Positions 1 to 8,652 of a DNA stretch of 64,000 bases are shown one piece after another; position 1 is the stretch's first letter; each line of letters begins with the position of its first letter. Source of the DNA: JBCBSZ01 sp039818945 (GTDB lineage Bacteria; Actinomycetota; Acidimicrobiia; Acidimicrobiales; Poriferisodalaceae); the NCBI GenBank assembly GCA_039818945.1, contig JBCBSZ010000017.1, forward strand, positions 1 through 64,000. The letters run 5' to 3'. The notes under the pieces were generated by a model. It had not been told where the DNA came from, made no database searches, and was given only the letters and a program-made list of their open reading frames with translations. A program made the position numbers and the translations under genes.

Positions 1-655
1 CGTTGGCCACGGTCGAGGACACCAGGATGATCATGATGATCCCGGCGCTGGCCGCGGCGCGGCGGTCGGTCGAGGCCGACACCGCCAGCGTCAGCGCGCC
101 GATCGGCGCGGCGACGCCGATGCCGGCGCCGACCACCCGGACGAACACGAGCAGCGTGTCGCCGACGCCGTCCGGTCCCGCCCCCTGCAGGCTCAGGGCC
201 ACCAGGAGCAGCAGCGGCGGGCCGAGCGTCACGAGCGCCATGACGGCGCCAACGGCCATCGCACGGGCTGCGAGGTAGGTGTCGCGGTTGAGGGGCGAGG
301 CCAGGTAGAGGCCGAGCATGCCCGACCGTCGGTCGGTGCAGAGCAGCTCCGGGGCGATGATCGCGGCGAACAGGACGATCGCCGACGTGACGAACCCGTA
401 GTACTCGCCGTAGGTCGGGAGGACGAGATCGCGCAGATCCTCGTCGCTCAGCAGCGCGGCGAGGCCGACGAACACCACGGCGGGGAGGTAGGCGAGCAGG
501 AGCGTCGCACCGAAGAGCAGCTTCGCCCACAGCGGTCGCCGCCGGCCGGCGACCCGCCACACGCCCTGGAAGAAGAGCACCGAGACGGCGTGCGCTGCGC
601 CGAGGCGAGGGCCGTCGTACGAGCGATGCCCTCGGTCGTGGATGCGGGCGGTCAC
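1..655 (-). CDS. ABC-2 type transporter permease (C-terminus cut by window edge)
   Basis: The frame starts with GTG at 655 and is still open at base 1, giving about 218 residues. A basic N-terminus of about 40 residues is followed by several hydrophobic segments, with a polar loop (CTDRRSGMLGLYLASPLNR) typical of ABC-2 permeases, where the coupling region contacts the ATPase. The GTG overlaps the stop of the upstream ATPase gene as GTGA, so the two are co-translated. Together they should form an exporter or a membrane-modifying ABC complex; the substrate cannot be read from sequence. The family call rests on topology and on the neighbouring ATPase. Confidence 0.8.
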   Translation of the reverse strand, partial: MTARIHDRGHRSYDGPRLGAAHAVSVLFFQGVWRVAGRRRPLWAKLLFGATLLLAYLPAVVFVGLAALLSDEDLRDLVLPTYGEYYGFVTSAIVLFAAIIAPELLCTDRRSGMLGLYLASPLNRDTYLAARAMAVGAVMALVTLGPPLLLLVALSLQGAGPDGVGDTLLVFVRVVGAGIGVAAPIGALTLAVSASTDRRAAASAGIIMIILVSSTVAN

Positions 656-1560
656 GTGCCGGCCTCGAGGAAGACGTCCTCGAGCGAACGTCGCGCCGGG
701 GCGAGGCGGCGCAGCGCCAGCCCCTCGGTGGCGACCGAGTCGCGGATCACGGTGGCCGCATCGGGCCCGGTCACCTTGAGCACGTCGCGGGCCCGCTCGA
801 CCGTCAGACCGGCGTCGACGAGCCGGGGTGCCAGCCGGTCGGGATCGTCGACCTCGACCAGCAGCCCGGCCTCGGTGCCCTGCAGGCTGTCGACGCGGCC
901 CGACCGCACGACCTTGCCGTCGCTGATGATCGTGACGCCGTCGCAGATCTGCTCGACCTCGCCGAGGCGGTGCGAGGACAGCACGACGTCCATGCCGAAC
1001 TCGGTCCCGACCCGCCGGATCAGCCGCAGCATCTCCTCGCGCTGGACCGGGTCGAGGCCATCGGTCGGCTCGTCGAGGAGCAGCAGGGTCGGATCGTGGG
1101 CGATCGCCTGGGCGAGCTTCACCCGCTGGCGCTGGCCGGTCGACATCGTCCCGAGGGCGCGGAACCGCTCCTCCCCCAGGCCCACCTGCCACAGGGCGTC
1201 GTTGGCCCGCTCGGTCGCCGCCCGGCGCGGTAGCCCGTGGAGCTCGGCGACATGGCGGACCAGCTCGGCCGCCTGTGCGTCGGTGGGCAGCTCGTGGTGC
1301 TCGGGCGAGTAGCCGATCCGCGACCTGATCTCCGGGCCAGCGTCGGCCGGGTCGAGCCCGAGCACGCGCAGGTCGCCGGCGTCGCGACCGTGGAGACCCA
1401 GCACCAGTCCGAGCAGCGTCGTCTTCCCCGCACCGTTCGCCCCGAGCAGCCCGGTGATGCCCCGCTCGACGTGGAGCGACAGACCGTCGAGGACCGTCGT
1501 CGAGCCGTAGCGCTTGGTGACGCCGTCGGCCTCGAGGACGGAGGGGGGGTCGTCGCTCAC
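652..1560 (-). CDS. ABC transporter ATP-binding protein (ABC-2 exporter class)
   Basis: A 302-residue nucleotide-binding protein that should power the permease downstream. Visible motifs are Walker A (GANGAGKTT), the signature STGQRQR, Walker B (LLLLDEPTDGLDP) and the switch histidine (LSSHRLGEVE). The Q-loop position reads YSPEHHE rather than the usual YxPQ, a mild deviation. I place the start at GTG 1560 because the ABC fold begins a few residues later; the frame stays open far upstream, but that part lies opposite the recombinase gene. A hexamer GAGACT sits seven bases before this GTG, matching the leaderless-type spacing seen across the window. The gene is divergent from the recombinase at 1639. 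Confidence 0.9.
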   Translation of the reverse strand: MSDDPPSVLEADGVTKRYGSTTVLDGLSLHVERGITGLLGANGAGKTTLLGLVLGLHGRDAGDLRVLGLDPADAGPEIRSRIGYSPEHHELPTDAQAAELVRHVAELHGLPRRAATERANDALWQVGLGEERFRALGTMSTGQRQRVKLAQAIAHDPTLLLLDEPTDGLDPVQREEMLRLIRRVGTEFGMDVVLSSHRLGEVEQICDGVTIISDGKVVRSGRVDSLQGTEAGLLVEVDDPDRLAPRLVDAGLTVERARDVLKVTGPDAATVIRDSVATEGLALRRLAPARRSLEDVFLEAGT

Positions 1561-1625
1561 GGCCAGGAGTCTCGCACCCCGGGGCCCCGCAGCGCGGCCA
1601 CCGCGATCGCGTCGAGCCGGTCCTC

Positions 1626-1631
1626 TACCGT
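1626..1631 (+). promoter_or_regulatory. -10 element TACCGT, leaderless spacing
   Basis: TACCGT ends seven bases before the GTG at 1639, with no Shine-Dalgarno between them. It belongs to the TAnnnT set seen before at least 12 starts here. Confidence 0.5.
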
Positions 1632-1638
1632 CGGCGGG

Positions 1639-2640
1639 GTGACCTCGACGGTGGAGCTGGCCGAGGACTGGCTCTCGGCGAAGCGCGTCTCGGAACGACG
1701 CGACGACCCCGGCCACTCGGCCCGCGCCCGCCGGGCGGACCTCTGCCGCTGGGGTCAGGCGATCGCCGTCGTGCAGGGCCGGAGGCCGCAGGCCGACCTC
1801 GACCACCTCGACCTCGAGGTCGACCTCGCCGACGTCACCCTCGCCGACCTCGCCGACCCCGACGTGCTCCTCCGGGCGCTCGCGGCGATGCGGGACCACT
1901 ACGAGGCCACGTCCAGGGCCCGCATGCTGTCGACCATGCGGACGTGGTGCCGCTGGCTCGTGCGGCGGGGGCACCTGACCCAGGATCCGACGGAGATGGA
2001 GGAGCTCACCGTCTCGCTGGCCGGTGGGCGGCGGCTGCCCAAGGCCTTCGGCGGCCACGAGGTCGAGGCGATGGTCGCATCCGCTCGCGAGCCCGCGCCC
2101 CGCTCCCGGTCGGCGTGGCCGAGCCGCGACGTCGCAGTGCTCCGGCTGCTCTCCGGCGCTGGACTGCGCACGTCGGAGGCCTGCGGGCTGAGCGTCGACG
2201 ACCTCGACCGTCGCGGCGAGCGGCCGATCCTGCGCATCACGAAAGCGGCGAAGGGCGGCAAGGCGCGCAACGTGCCGGTGCCCGACGAGGTCGTGGACGC
2301 CGTGGCCGCGCACCTCGACGATCGCCGCCGCCTCGACGGTGACCGCCCGGTCGCCATCGACGCACCGCTGGTCGCGCGCCCCGACGGCCGCCCGCTCAAC
2401 CCGCAGCTGATCGACCGCATCATCCGACGGTGCGCGTCCGAGGCGGGCGTGCGGGTGCCCGATGGCGCCGCCGCCCACGCGCTCCGCCATCACTTCGGCG
2501 TGCAGCTGACCCTCCGGGGCGTGCCGCTGCCGGCGCTGCAGCAGTTGATGGGCCACGCCGACCCCCGCACCACCTCGATCTACACCGCCATGGCCGAGGC
2601 CGACCTGACCGGCGTCCTCGAGGACGCCGGCTGGCTCTGA
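1639..2640 (+). CDS. Tyrosine recombinase / site-specific integrase (XerC/D-like)
   Basis: A 333-residue protein with a SAM-like core-binding N-terminal half (about 10-125) and a catalytic C-terminal half. All active-site residues of the family are visible: Arg177 in AGLRTSEA, Lys208 in GGKARNVPV, His280 and Arg283 in HALRHHFG, His306 in GHADPRTT and the nucleophile Tyr315 in SIYTAM. The length is close to the roughly 300 residues of XerC/XerD. The GTG at 1639 is preferred because TACCGT lies seven bases upstream and the homologous sequence begins here, although the frame is open further 5'. There are no phage genes or obvious attachment repeats around it, so a chromosomal Xer-type role or a solitary integrase are both possible. 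Confidence 0.88.
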   Translation: MTSTVELAEDWLSAKRVSERRDDPGHSARARRADLCRWGQAIAVVQGRRPQADLDHLDLEVDLADVTLADLADPDVLLRALAAMRDHYEATSRARMLSTMRTWCRWLVRRGHLTQDPTEMEELTVSLAGGRRLPKAFGGHEVEAMVASAREPAPRSRSAWPSRDVAVLRLLSGAGLRTSEACGLSVDDLDRRGERPILRITKAAKGGKARNVPVPDEVVDAVAAHLDDRRRLDGDRPVAIDAPLVARPDGRPLNPQLIDRIIRRCASEAGVRVPDGAAAHALRHHFGVQLTLRGVPLPALQQLMGHADPRTTSIYTAMAEADLTGVLEDAGWL

Positions 2641-2765
2641 GCGCCTGACCGCTCACCAGGCGCGCACGCTCGTGGGTGCCGGGTCCGCCACGCCACGCAT
2701 CGGCGGGCCGGCCGCCGTCGTCGACCTGCTCGATACCTTCGCCCGCCGGGTCGAGGAGGTGAGGC

Positions 2766-2840
2766 ATGACGGGGACCTGGATCCTGGAGCCGGTCCACGA
2801 GATCGAGCGGTACGACGACGTGCCGGTGGTGCCGGCGGAC
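2766..2840 (+). other. Probable true 5' end of the 2908-3957 gene, out of frame
   Basis: ATG 2766 follows the best Shine-Dalgarno of the region (AGGAGGTGAGGC). It opens about 25 plausible codons ending in VPVVPAD, after which the frame becomes unlike protein. The +1 frame starting near 2839 continues as TWFVILTTLTVWPIALAV, a convincing membrane segment that runs straight into the downstream gene. The shift point is about 2838. The cause could be a sequencing error, a real frameshift mutation or recoding. Confidence 0.5.
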
Positions 2841-2907
2841 CTGGTTCGTCATCCTGACGACCCTGACCGTCTGGCCGATCGCGCTGGCGGTCACAGCGAC
2901 GGGGCCG

Positions 2908-3957
2908 GTGTTCCAGAAGGCGACCCGGCGCCAGCGCCGGCACAGCGACGTCGCGGTGTGGCGGGCGACGATGACCGGTCGCGCGATCCTCGTCGGCGCC
3001 CTGGTGATCGCCGCGGTGGCCAGCCTGAGCGTGCTCCTCCGGGCCACCGATGACAGCGAGCCGACGGCCCGCACGGCAGCCCTCCTCACGGGAGGCGCAC
3101 CGCCCACGGCCCCGCCCCCGACCGTCTCGCCTCGGCCCGGCGCACCCGACGCGGCGCGGCCCGAGCATGCGCCGCACCTCGGCCACCTCGCCGACGAGCG
3201 GCTCGACGAGGTCACCGACGAGATCGTCGCCCTGTCCGGAGTCGTCCTCGGCACCGCTGACCTGGACCGGATCGTCGGCGACCTGTTCCTCGACGGTGAC
3301 CTGCTCGGACTTCCGGTCCTCGATGACGCCGAGCTCACCGAGCTCGGCGTCGAGCACGAGGACCAGGTGGACCACCACCTCTACGCCATGGCAGCGACCT
3401 TCTCCACCGACCTCCGCTTCGAGGCCGCGGTCGCAGAGTTGGAGGAGCGCTTCGCCGCCATCGGCGGTCAACCCGACTTCCGACGGCAGAACGTCTGCCG
3501 CGGCGAGCGGATCGTCGAAGGCGACTACACCGTGTCCGACGGCACCGACGGCGGCCGCCGCATCTTCTTCACCGAGACCGACGGGGACACGGGTGTGCGC
3601 ATCACCGTGGACCAGGTGCTGACGGCACCCGTCGGGCCCGACCCGGCGTCGCTGATCGCAGAGGTGAGCACCGTCTTCGCCCGACCGTCCGGGTACCGGG
3701 TCGCCGGAAGCTACGTGATGATCACCGACGAGGCGCCCGATCGGCCCGAACTGCGGATCCGGTTCGAGGCCGACGAGCTGGGGCTGACGGTCGACGACGT
3801 GCTGTCCGACTTCGAGGACGCCGCGACCGGGTGGGAGCGCGTCGCCGCGCACGACGCGGAGATCGACCTCGTGCGAGGCGAGCTGCCTGCGACCATCTGG
3901 GTCCCGCCGCTGCTCGACCCCGCCTTCCCCCTGGTGATGATCAACCCACGCACCTGA
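2908..3957 (+). CDS. Membrane-anchored protein of unknown function
   Basis: From GTG 2908 this reads as 349 residues. It has a basic cytoplasmic stretch, one membrane segment (GRAILVGALVIAAVASL, about residues 31-47), a proline/threonine-rich linker (to about 75) and a long acidic domain that should be extracytoplasmic. I do not recognise the domain. The reading frame continues upstream of 2908 to at least 2839 with a second hydrophobic segment but without a start codon, while a strongly ribosome-bound ATG lies out of frame at 2766. The native protein is therefore probably two-pass and about 396 residues long, and the given start is a fallback. No clear terminator follows; the next gene converges 15 bases away. 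Confidence 0.65.
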   Translation: MFQKATRRQRRHSDVAVWRATMTGRAILVGALVIAAVASLSVLLRATDDSEPTARTAALLTGGAPPTAPPPTVSPRPGAPDAARPEHAPHLGHLADERLDEVTDEIVALSGVVLGTADLDRIVGDLFLDGDLLGLPVLDDAELTELGVEHEDQVDHHLYAMAATFSTDLRFEAAVAELEERFAAIGGQPDFRRQNVCRGERIVEGDYTVSDGTDGGRRIFFTETDGDTGVRITVDQVLTAPVGPDPASLIAEVSTVFARPSGYRVAGSYVMITDEAPDRPELRIRFEADELGLTVDDVLSDFEDAATGWERVAAHDAEIDLVRGELPATIWVPPLLDPAFPLVMINPRT

Positions 3958-3972
3958 TCGATGCGCTCACGG

Positions 3973-4173
3973 TCAGACGATCGCGACGATCTCTGCGAAC
4001 CGGTTGAACTGGAGGACGTGCCAGCCGTCGGGCGGGCCCGACCGCTCGGCGTGCGGTGGCGCGACGCAGTCGCGATGCGCCACGTTCGTGCCGGCGTACA
4101 CCACCGCGCCGGCCTCGACCGCCGACGTCGTCACCGCGATGCCGCAGAACCGGCACTCGACGCTGCGCTGCAT
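3973..4173 (-). CDS. Small CxxC-containing protein, possible zinc-binding
   Basis: A 66-residue protein, short but plausible. ATG 4173 has a strong Shine-Dalgarno (GGGAGG, six bases upstream). The sequence begins MQRSVECRFCGIAV and includes HRDC about 30 residues on, so Cys/Cys with His/Cys could form one zinc site. Function unknown. The frame is open upstream to 4203, but that part lacks a ribosome site. Confidence 0.6.
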   Translation of the reverse strand: MQRSVECRFCGIAVTTSAVEAGAVVYAGTNVAHRDCVAPPHAERSGPPDGWHVLQFNRFAEIVAIV

Positions 4174-4342
4174 GCTCGACCTCCCACCACGATCTTCGCC
4201 CACGAACGCTGCGCCGTTTCGCGACCGGCGGAGTGGGACGGCACGTCACGGGCCCGCTCGTCCGCGTTCCGCAGGTCGACGATCGTGCGGACGTTCGTAC
4301 CCAACGCTGCCCAGCCGGTCGGGGCGTGTGAGAACGTGCGGC

Positions 4343-4861
4343 ATGGGCCGCGCGACCCTCTGGCAGCGGAGCCGCTTCCTGCTCCGCCCGTGGCGATTCG
4401 ACTTCGAGTACGCCCGCGCCTGGTTCGAGCTGGACTTCCCGCTCTACGGCCTCGAGCCGGACCTCGGCACGTCGCGATCGATGGGCGGCAAGGGCCGGAG
4501 CGGGCGGGTTCCGCCCGGCCCCCTCCGCCACCTGCCCCCGATGTGGTGGACCTCGCTCGACCAGCTCGGCGTCGTCATCAGCGACGCGGACTGGACCGTG
4601 GAGATCTCCAGCTCGGCGCGCGGCGGCCCACCCAGGCCGGTGCCCGGCGAACGGTCTGACCAGGTGATCCCGGTCGAGGGTCGTCCGTGCGAGTTCGTCG
4701 GCTCCGTCGCCGGCGGGACCTGGTGCGGCGCGACGGTCGTCGACGAGGCGACGATCGCCGTGACGGCGAGGGGGATCGACCCCGGACGGCTCAGGATCGT
4801 CCGGATCGACGACCCGTCCGCCCACCTCAGCGGCGAACGAGACCGCTTCCGACGGCGCTGA
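4343..4861 (+). CDS. Hypothetical protein, 172 residues
   Basis: A soluble protein without a signal peptide or clear membrane segment. It is rich in Trp and Arg near the N-terminus (LWQRSRFLLRPWRFDFEY) and has a C-terminal part that alternates beta-strand-like segments. I do not recognise the family. ATG 4343 is chosen because the homologous-looking sequence starts there; a degenerate hexamer GAACGT lies five bases upstream. Transcription converges with the M20 peptidase at 4867, leaving five bases between stops. Confidence 0.65.
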   Translation: MGRATLWQRSRFLLRPWRFDFEYARAWFELDFPLYGLEPDLGTSRSMGGKGRSGRVPPGPLRHLPPMWWTSLDQLGVVISDADWTVEISSSARGGPPRPVPGERSDQVIPVEGRPCEFVGSVAGGTWCGATVVDEATIAVTARGIDPGRLRIVRIDDPSAHLSGERDRFRRR

Positions 4862-4866
4862 CCGCC

Positions 4867-6207
4867 CTACCCGAGCAGATCGACGGCGACGTCGATCCAC
4901 AGCTGGGTCGACAGCCCGATCGACTCGACGTCGACGCGCTCGTCGTGGCCGTGGAACCGCTTGGAGAACTCCTCCCACGAGACCGAGCGGCTGAGCAGTC
5001 CGGCGCCGTAGGCGACCGAGCCGATGTGGCGGTAGATGCGGGCATCGGTCCCGCCGACCAGGAGCGACGGCAGCAGCGTCGCGTCGGGGTACGCCGAGAG
5101 CATCGCCTTCTCCAGCGAGGCCCAGAGCGGCGTGTCGAGCGCCGAGGCCGTCGACTCGTCCTGCTGGATGATCTCGGTCGTCACCCTCGACGTCAACTCG
5201 CCCAGCGCCTCGGCCAGGTGCCGGTCCACGTCCTCGGCGGTCTCGCCGGGAAGGGTGCGGACGTCGAGCTCGATCACCACCTCGTCGGGAACGACGTTCG
5301 TCTTCACACCGCCGTGGGCGACGTTCGGGCTGAAGGTGGTGTGGGAGCAGGCGTGCAGGTGGCGGGCCTTACCCGGGGGCAGCGTCTCCAGCGCCGACCA
5401 GGCGCGCTCGGGGTCGAGCAGTGCCTCGCGGGTCGCCTCGTCGACCTCGAGGCCGGCCACCTGCCGCCGCCAGAGGTCGTGGATCACCGCGCGGGGCCGG
5501 TAGTCGGCGAGCCGCCGAACGACCTCCGCGGCAGTCACGAGGGCGTTGTCGGTCCCGAACGGCATCGAGCCGTGACCCGGTGTGCCGGCGACGCGCAGCC
5601 GGCGCCACGCCAGGCCCTTCTCGGCGACCGAGAGCGTCAGCGCCATCCCCTCGGCGGTGTGGGTCGGCACTCCACCGAACTCGGTGAGGACGTAGTCCGC
5701 CTGCACGGCGTCGTGGTGGTGATCGACCAGGTACTGCGCGCCCCAGGTGCCACCGGCCTCCTCGTCGGCGACGCCGATGAACACGAGGTCACCCCGCAGT
5801 CGGGGTCCCTTGGTCGCCAGGTGCTTGAAGGCGACGGCCATCGACGCGGTCAGGTTCAGCATGTCGACGGCGCCCCGGCCCCAGACCTCGCCGTCGACCA
5901 GCTCGCCGCCGAACGGGTCGCGGCTCCAGCCCTCCGGGGAGATCGGCACCACATCGGTGTGGCCCAGCAGGCACAGCGACGGCGCGTCGGGGTCGGTACC
6001 CTCGATGCGCGCGACGACCGACCGACGACCGGGCCGGGAGTCGTAGGACTCCTGGTCGAGACCGGCCCCCTCGAGCACGTCGCGCAGCAGGTCGGCGCTG
6101 CGCTCCTCGCCGCCGGAGTCGGGCGTGCCGTCGTTCACGCAGGCGTTCCTGATGAGCTGCTGGAGCAGCTCGACGCTCTCCCCCGTCCGGCTCGCGTCGG
6201 TCTCCAT
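4867..6207 (-). CDS. M20 family metallopeptidase / amidohydrolase (ArgE/DapE/CPG2-like)
   Basis: A 446-residue cytosolic zinc hydrolase of acylated or dipeptide substrates. Metal and catalytic residues are seen: His83 and Asp85 in LGHTDVVP, Asp115 in GRGAVDMLN, the Glu149/Glu150 pair in VADEEAGG, and a late GGTDARIYR region. Between the catalytic halves lies the dimerisation lid (GTPGHGSMPFGTDNAL). ATG 6207 has the Shine-Dalgarno GGGGAGG. A close paralogue is at 48635-49969 and shares long identical stretches, so the two probably arose by duplication. Substrate not predictable. Confidence 0.92.
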   Translation of the reverse strand: METDASRTGESVELLQQLIRNACVNDGTPDSGGEERSADLLRDVLEGAGLDQESYDSRPGRRSVVARIEGTDPDAPSLCLLGHTDVVPISPEGWSRDPFGGELVDGEVWGRGAVDMLNLTASMAVAFKHLATKGPRLRGDLVFIGVADEEAGGTWGAQYLVDHHHDAVQADYVLTEFGGVPTHTAEGMALTLSVAEKGLAWRRLRVAGTPGHGSMPFGTDNALVTAAEVVRRLADYRPRAVIHDLWRRQVAGLEVDEATREALLDPERAWSALETLPPGKARHLHACSHTTFSPNVAHGGVKTNVVPDEVVIELDVRTLPGETAEDVDRHLAEALGELTSRVTTEIIQQDESTASALDTPLWASLEKAMLSAYPDATLLPSLLVGGTDARIYRHIGSVAYGAGLLSRSVSWEEFSKRFHGHDERVDVESIGLSTQLWIDVAVDLLG

Positions 6208-6327
6208 CGATCCTCCCCGGGGCCGTGTCTCGACGGTTCGAGACGTCGGCGACGCTACCCCGCGCCGGCAGGATCGTCGGGCCGCCGGGATGGACGTCCC
6301 CGGTGTTCGGTGTGGCAACGTGTTCGC

Positions 6328-6759
6328 ATGGCATCACCCCGGGACCGGGGCGGCCCCCTCTCGGATCCGCTCACGCTCGATCTCGCGCTCGCAGGAGCGC
6401 GGGCCGCGCTGGGCGTCGGACTCCTCCTCGCCCCGGGCGCGGTCGCGTCGATGATCGTGGGCGACGCGGCTCGGAGCCCCGGGGCCAAGCTGTTGTCGCG
6501 CGCCGCCGGGGTGCGGGACATGTCGATGGCCGTCGTCTCGATCTGGGCGCTCGACCGGCCCGACGACCTCCCCCGCACCCATCGTCTCCACGCGATCGTC
6601 GACGCGTGCGACGCGGCGGCCGGCGTCGTCGCCTTCCGCCACCTGACGCCGCTCGGCCGGGCGTTCGCCGTCGTCGGGGGCTCCTCCAGCGCGCTCACCG
6701 GCTACGTGCAGTCACGGCGCTGGCGCCGGGAGCTCGCGGTCGACGGAGCCACATCGTGA
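6328..6759 (+). CDS. Small multi-pass membrane protein
   Basis: A 143-residue protein with about four hydrophobic segments (around 22-45, 55-80, 95-115 and 118-135), resembling DUF4267-type small membrane proteins; that family call is tentative. The ATG at 6328 is preceded by CAACGT six bases upstream, a near match to the leaderless-type hexamer. Its stop overlaps the start of the next gene as GTGA, so it is coupled to the PAS/EAL-like protein. Confidence 0.75.
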   Translation: MASPRDRGGPLSDPLTLDLALAGARAALGVGLLLAPGAVASMIVGDAARSPGAKLLSRAAGVRDMSMAVVSIWALDRPDDLPRTHRLHAIVDACDAAAGVVAFRHLTPLGRAFAVVGGSSSALTGYVQSRRWRRELAVDGATS

Positions 6760-8198
6760 GCGACACCACCGCCGAGAGCGGCTCGAACGATCGCCTGGTC
6801 GCGAGCGAGGAGCGCTACCGCTGGCTGACCGGCATGGTGTCCGATCCGCTCCTCATCGCCGCCGACGACGGCGCGCTGCTCCACTACAACCGGGCGGCGG
6901 CCACCGTGTTCGGGCACGACATCCTCGCGGCCAGCGTCGGCGGAGCGCCCTTCGAGCTGACGTCGAAGCTGATCAGCGGTGAGGGTGAGCCACTCGACCT
7001 CATCGGCAAGGACGGCGAGGCGCCCCTGACCGTCGTACCGGTCGCGTTCGACACCGATTGGGACGGCAAGCCGGCGACGACGATCCTCCTGCGGCCGGCC
7101 GCCGCCTCGGCCGGTGCCGACGAGCGGACCTCGATCCTGCTGATCGAGGTCTCCGACGCCACGGCGCCGGCGAGGACGCTGCCGGCGGCCGCCGAGCTGC
7201 TCGACCTGCTGCTGCCCGGCGAGGCGCTCACCCAGGCCGGCGGCGCCGCCTGGTGCGTCATCTGGCGCCCGACCGACACCACGTCGGCCCACGAGCGGGC
7301 GCTCGAGATCGTCGAGGGTCTGTCCACGTCGTTGCGCGGCCGCGGCGTCGTGCGGGCCGGCGTCGCCCACCAGCACGCCGGCGAGGACACGCCGTCACTC
7401 CTGCGGCGCTGCCATCGTGGCCTCCAGCAGGCCCGGATCGACGAGATCGAGCTCTCGGTCCACGCCGGCGACCAGCGCGCCCCCGCCGAGCTCGACGCCC
7501 TGCGCTCCGACGTGGTCGACGAGCGGGTGGGCAGCGACCTGGTGCCGATCGTCGACCTCGGCACCCACCGCGCCATCGGCGCGGTCGCCCGCCCGAGCGT
7601 GGCCGGGATCGTGGTCTCCGATCCGCGCGGCCTCCTCCTCGGCGCCGACGCCGACCTGACCCGGGCCTTCGACCGCCAGGTCGCGGCCGATGCGATGGTC
7701 CGGTTCCATCAGTGGCGCGAGCCGACCCGCCGGATGTCGCTCCACCTGCCCATCCACGCCGCCTCGACGCGTTCGGTCGAGACGACGCTCGGCTGGTTGC
7801 AGCGGGTGGTCGACGACGTCGGGCTGGCCCGCGACGAGGTGGTCCTCGGGGTGCACGAGGCGGACGTCGTGGCCGATCCCCACACGCTCCGCTTCCTCTC
7901 GGCGGCGCGGATGTCGGGCTTCCGGTCGGCGATCCGAGCGCTCAGCGGGGCACGGCTCCCGCTCGCCGCGCTCGTCGACGCCTGGCCGGACGCGCTCCTG
8001 CTGGCCGGGTCGGTCGTGCGGGGCGATGAGAGCCGCCTCCTCCCCGCGCTGCTGGCGGCCGCCGACGAGATCAGCGCCGTGGCCGTCGCGACCGGCGTCA
8101 CCAACCCGGCCCAGGTCGACCTGCTCCTCGACTACGAGTGTCGCTATGGCGTGGGCCCTGCCCTCACGCGCTCGATCGAGTCCACCCGCCGACCGTGA
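6756..8198 (+). CDS. PAS domain protein with degenerate GGDEF- and EAL-like regions
   Basis: A 480-residue protein. The N-terminus (about 10-130) is PAS-like (ASEERYRWLTGMVSDPLLIAADDGALL). Residues about 145-235 resemble the end of a GGDEF domain (GVAHQHAGEDTPSLLRRCHRGLQQA) but carry no GGDEF motif. The C-terminal half (about 250-480) follows the EAL fold: VPIVDLGTHRAIGAVARP sits where an active enzyme has the ExLxR signature, and the DDFG and K motifs are absent. It is most likely an inactive c-di-GMP-type sensor or scaffold. GTG 6756 overlaps the previous stop by four bases. Confidence 0.8.
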   Translation: MSDTTAESGSNDRLVASEERYRWLTGMVSDPLLIAADDGALLHYNRAAATVFGHDILAASVGGAPFELTSKLISGEGEPLDLIGKDGEAPLTVVPVAFDTDWDGKPATTILLRPAAASAGADERTSILLIEVSDATAPARTLPAAAELLDLLLPGEALTQAGGAAWCVIWRPTDTTSAHERALEIVEGLSTSLRGRGVVRAGVAHQHAGEDTPSLLRRCHRGLQQARIDEIELSVHAGDQRAPAELDALRSDVVDERVGSDLVPIVDLGTHRAIGAVARPSVAGIVVSDPRGLLLGADADLTRAFDRQVAADAMVRFHQWREPTRRMSLHLPIHAASTRSVETTLGWLQRVVDDVGLARDEVVLGVHEADVVADPHTLRFLSAARMSGFRSAIRALSGARLPLAALVDAWPDALLLAGSVVRGDESRLLPALLAAADEISAVAVATGVTNPAQVDLLLDYECRYGVGPALTRSIESTRRP

Positions 8199-8219
8199 CC
8201 CCGACGCCAGGAGCCGAGC

Positions 8220-8648
8220 GTGCGACTCGATGACGTGCAGACCGAGGCAGCCCGCTACGAGCGCACCGCCTACCTGGCGACGGTCACGCCGGCCGGGCGC
8301 CCCCACGTCGCCCCCATCGCCGTCGCCTGGAACGGCGACCGTCTCCAGGCCTTCGTCCTCGGCTCCTCGACCAAGGTCCGGAACCTCCGGGCGAACCCGG
8401 CGGCCTCGGTGCACTACCCGGTGTCAGCCGAGACCGGCTGGGACTCGTTGATCGTCGACGGCACGGCGTCCATCGTCGACACCGTCGACGGCCGTCGCGC
8501 CCTCTGGCCCACGATGGGCTACGACCTCGATCCGTTCGAGCCCGGCGGTCCGGAGAGCGACGGCCACGTGTTCGTGGTGATCGAGCCGACCAGCGCCCTG
8601 GTGCTGCGCCGCTACGGGCTCGACGGCCAGGAGCGGTGGCGCGCCTGA
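8220..8648 (+). CDS. Pyridoxamine-5'-phosphate-oxidase-fold protein (FMN/F420-binding split barrel)
   Basis: A 142-residue protein with the split-barrel pattern: ATVTPAGRPHVAPIAVAWNGDRL, then SSTKVRNLRANPAASVHYPV, then a short C-terminal strand set. Relatives bind FMN or coenzyme F420 and reduce small molecules; which cofactor is used here cannot be decided. GTG 8220 has AGGAG eight bases upstream. It is followed tail-to-tail by the Sua5 operon with four bases between stops. Confidence 0.85.
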   Translation: MRLDDVQTEAARYERTAYLATVTPAGRPHVAPIAVAWNGDRLQAFVLGSSTKVRNLRANPAASVHYPVSAETGWDSLIVDGTASIVDTVDGRRALWPTMGYDLDPFEPGGPESDGHVFVVIEPTSALVLRRYGLDGQERWRA

Positions 8649-8652
8649 TCGC

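Noticed and set aside
2672..2857. 61-codon plus-strand frame with protein-like start (GAGSATPRIGG...)
   Set aside because: No ribosome site, and the frame turns into arginine-rich high-GC shadow. The strong Shine-Dalgarno it contains serves ATG 2766 in another frame.
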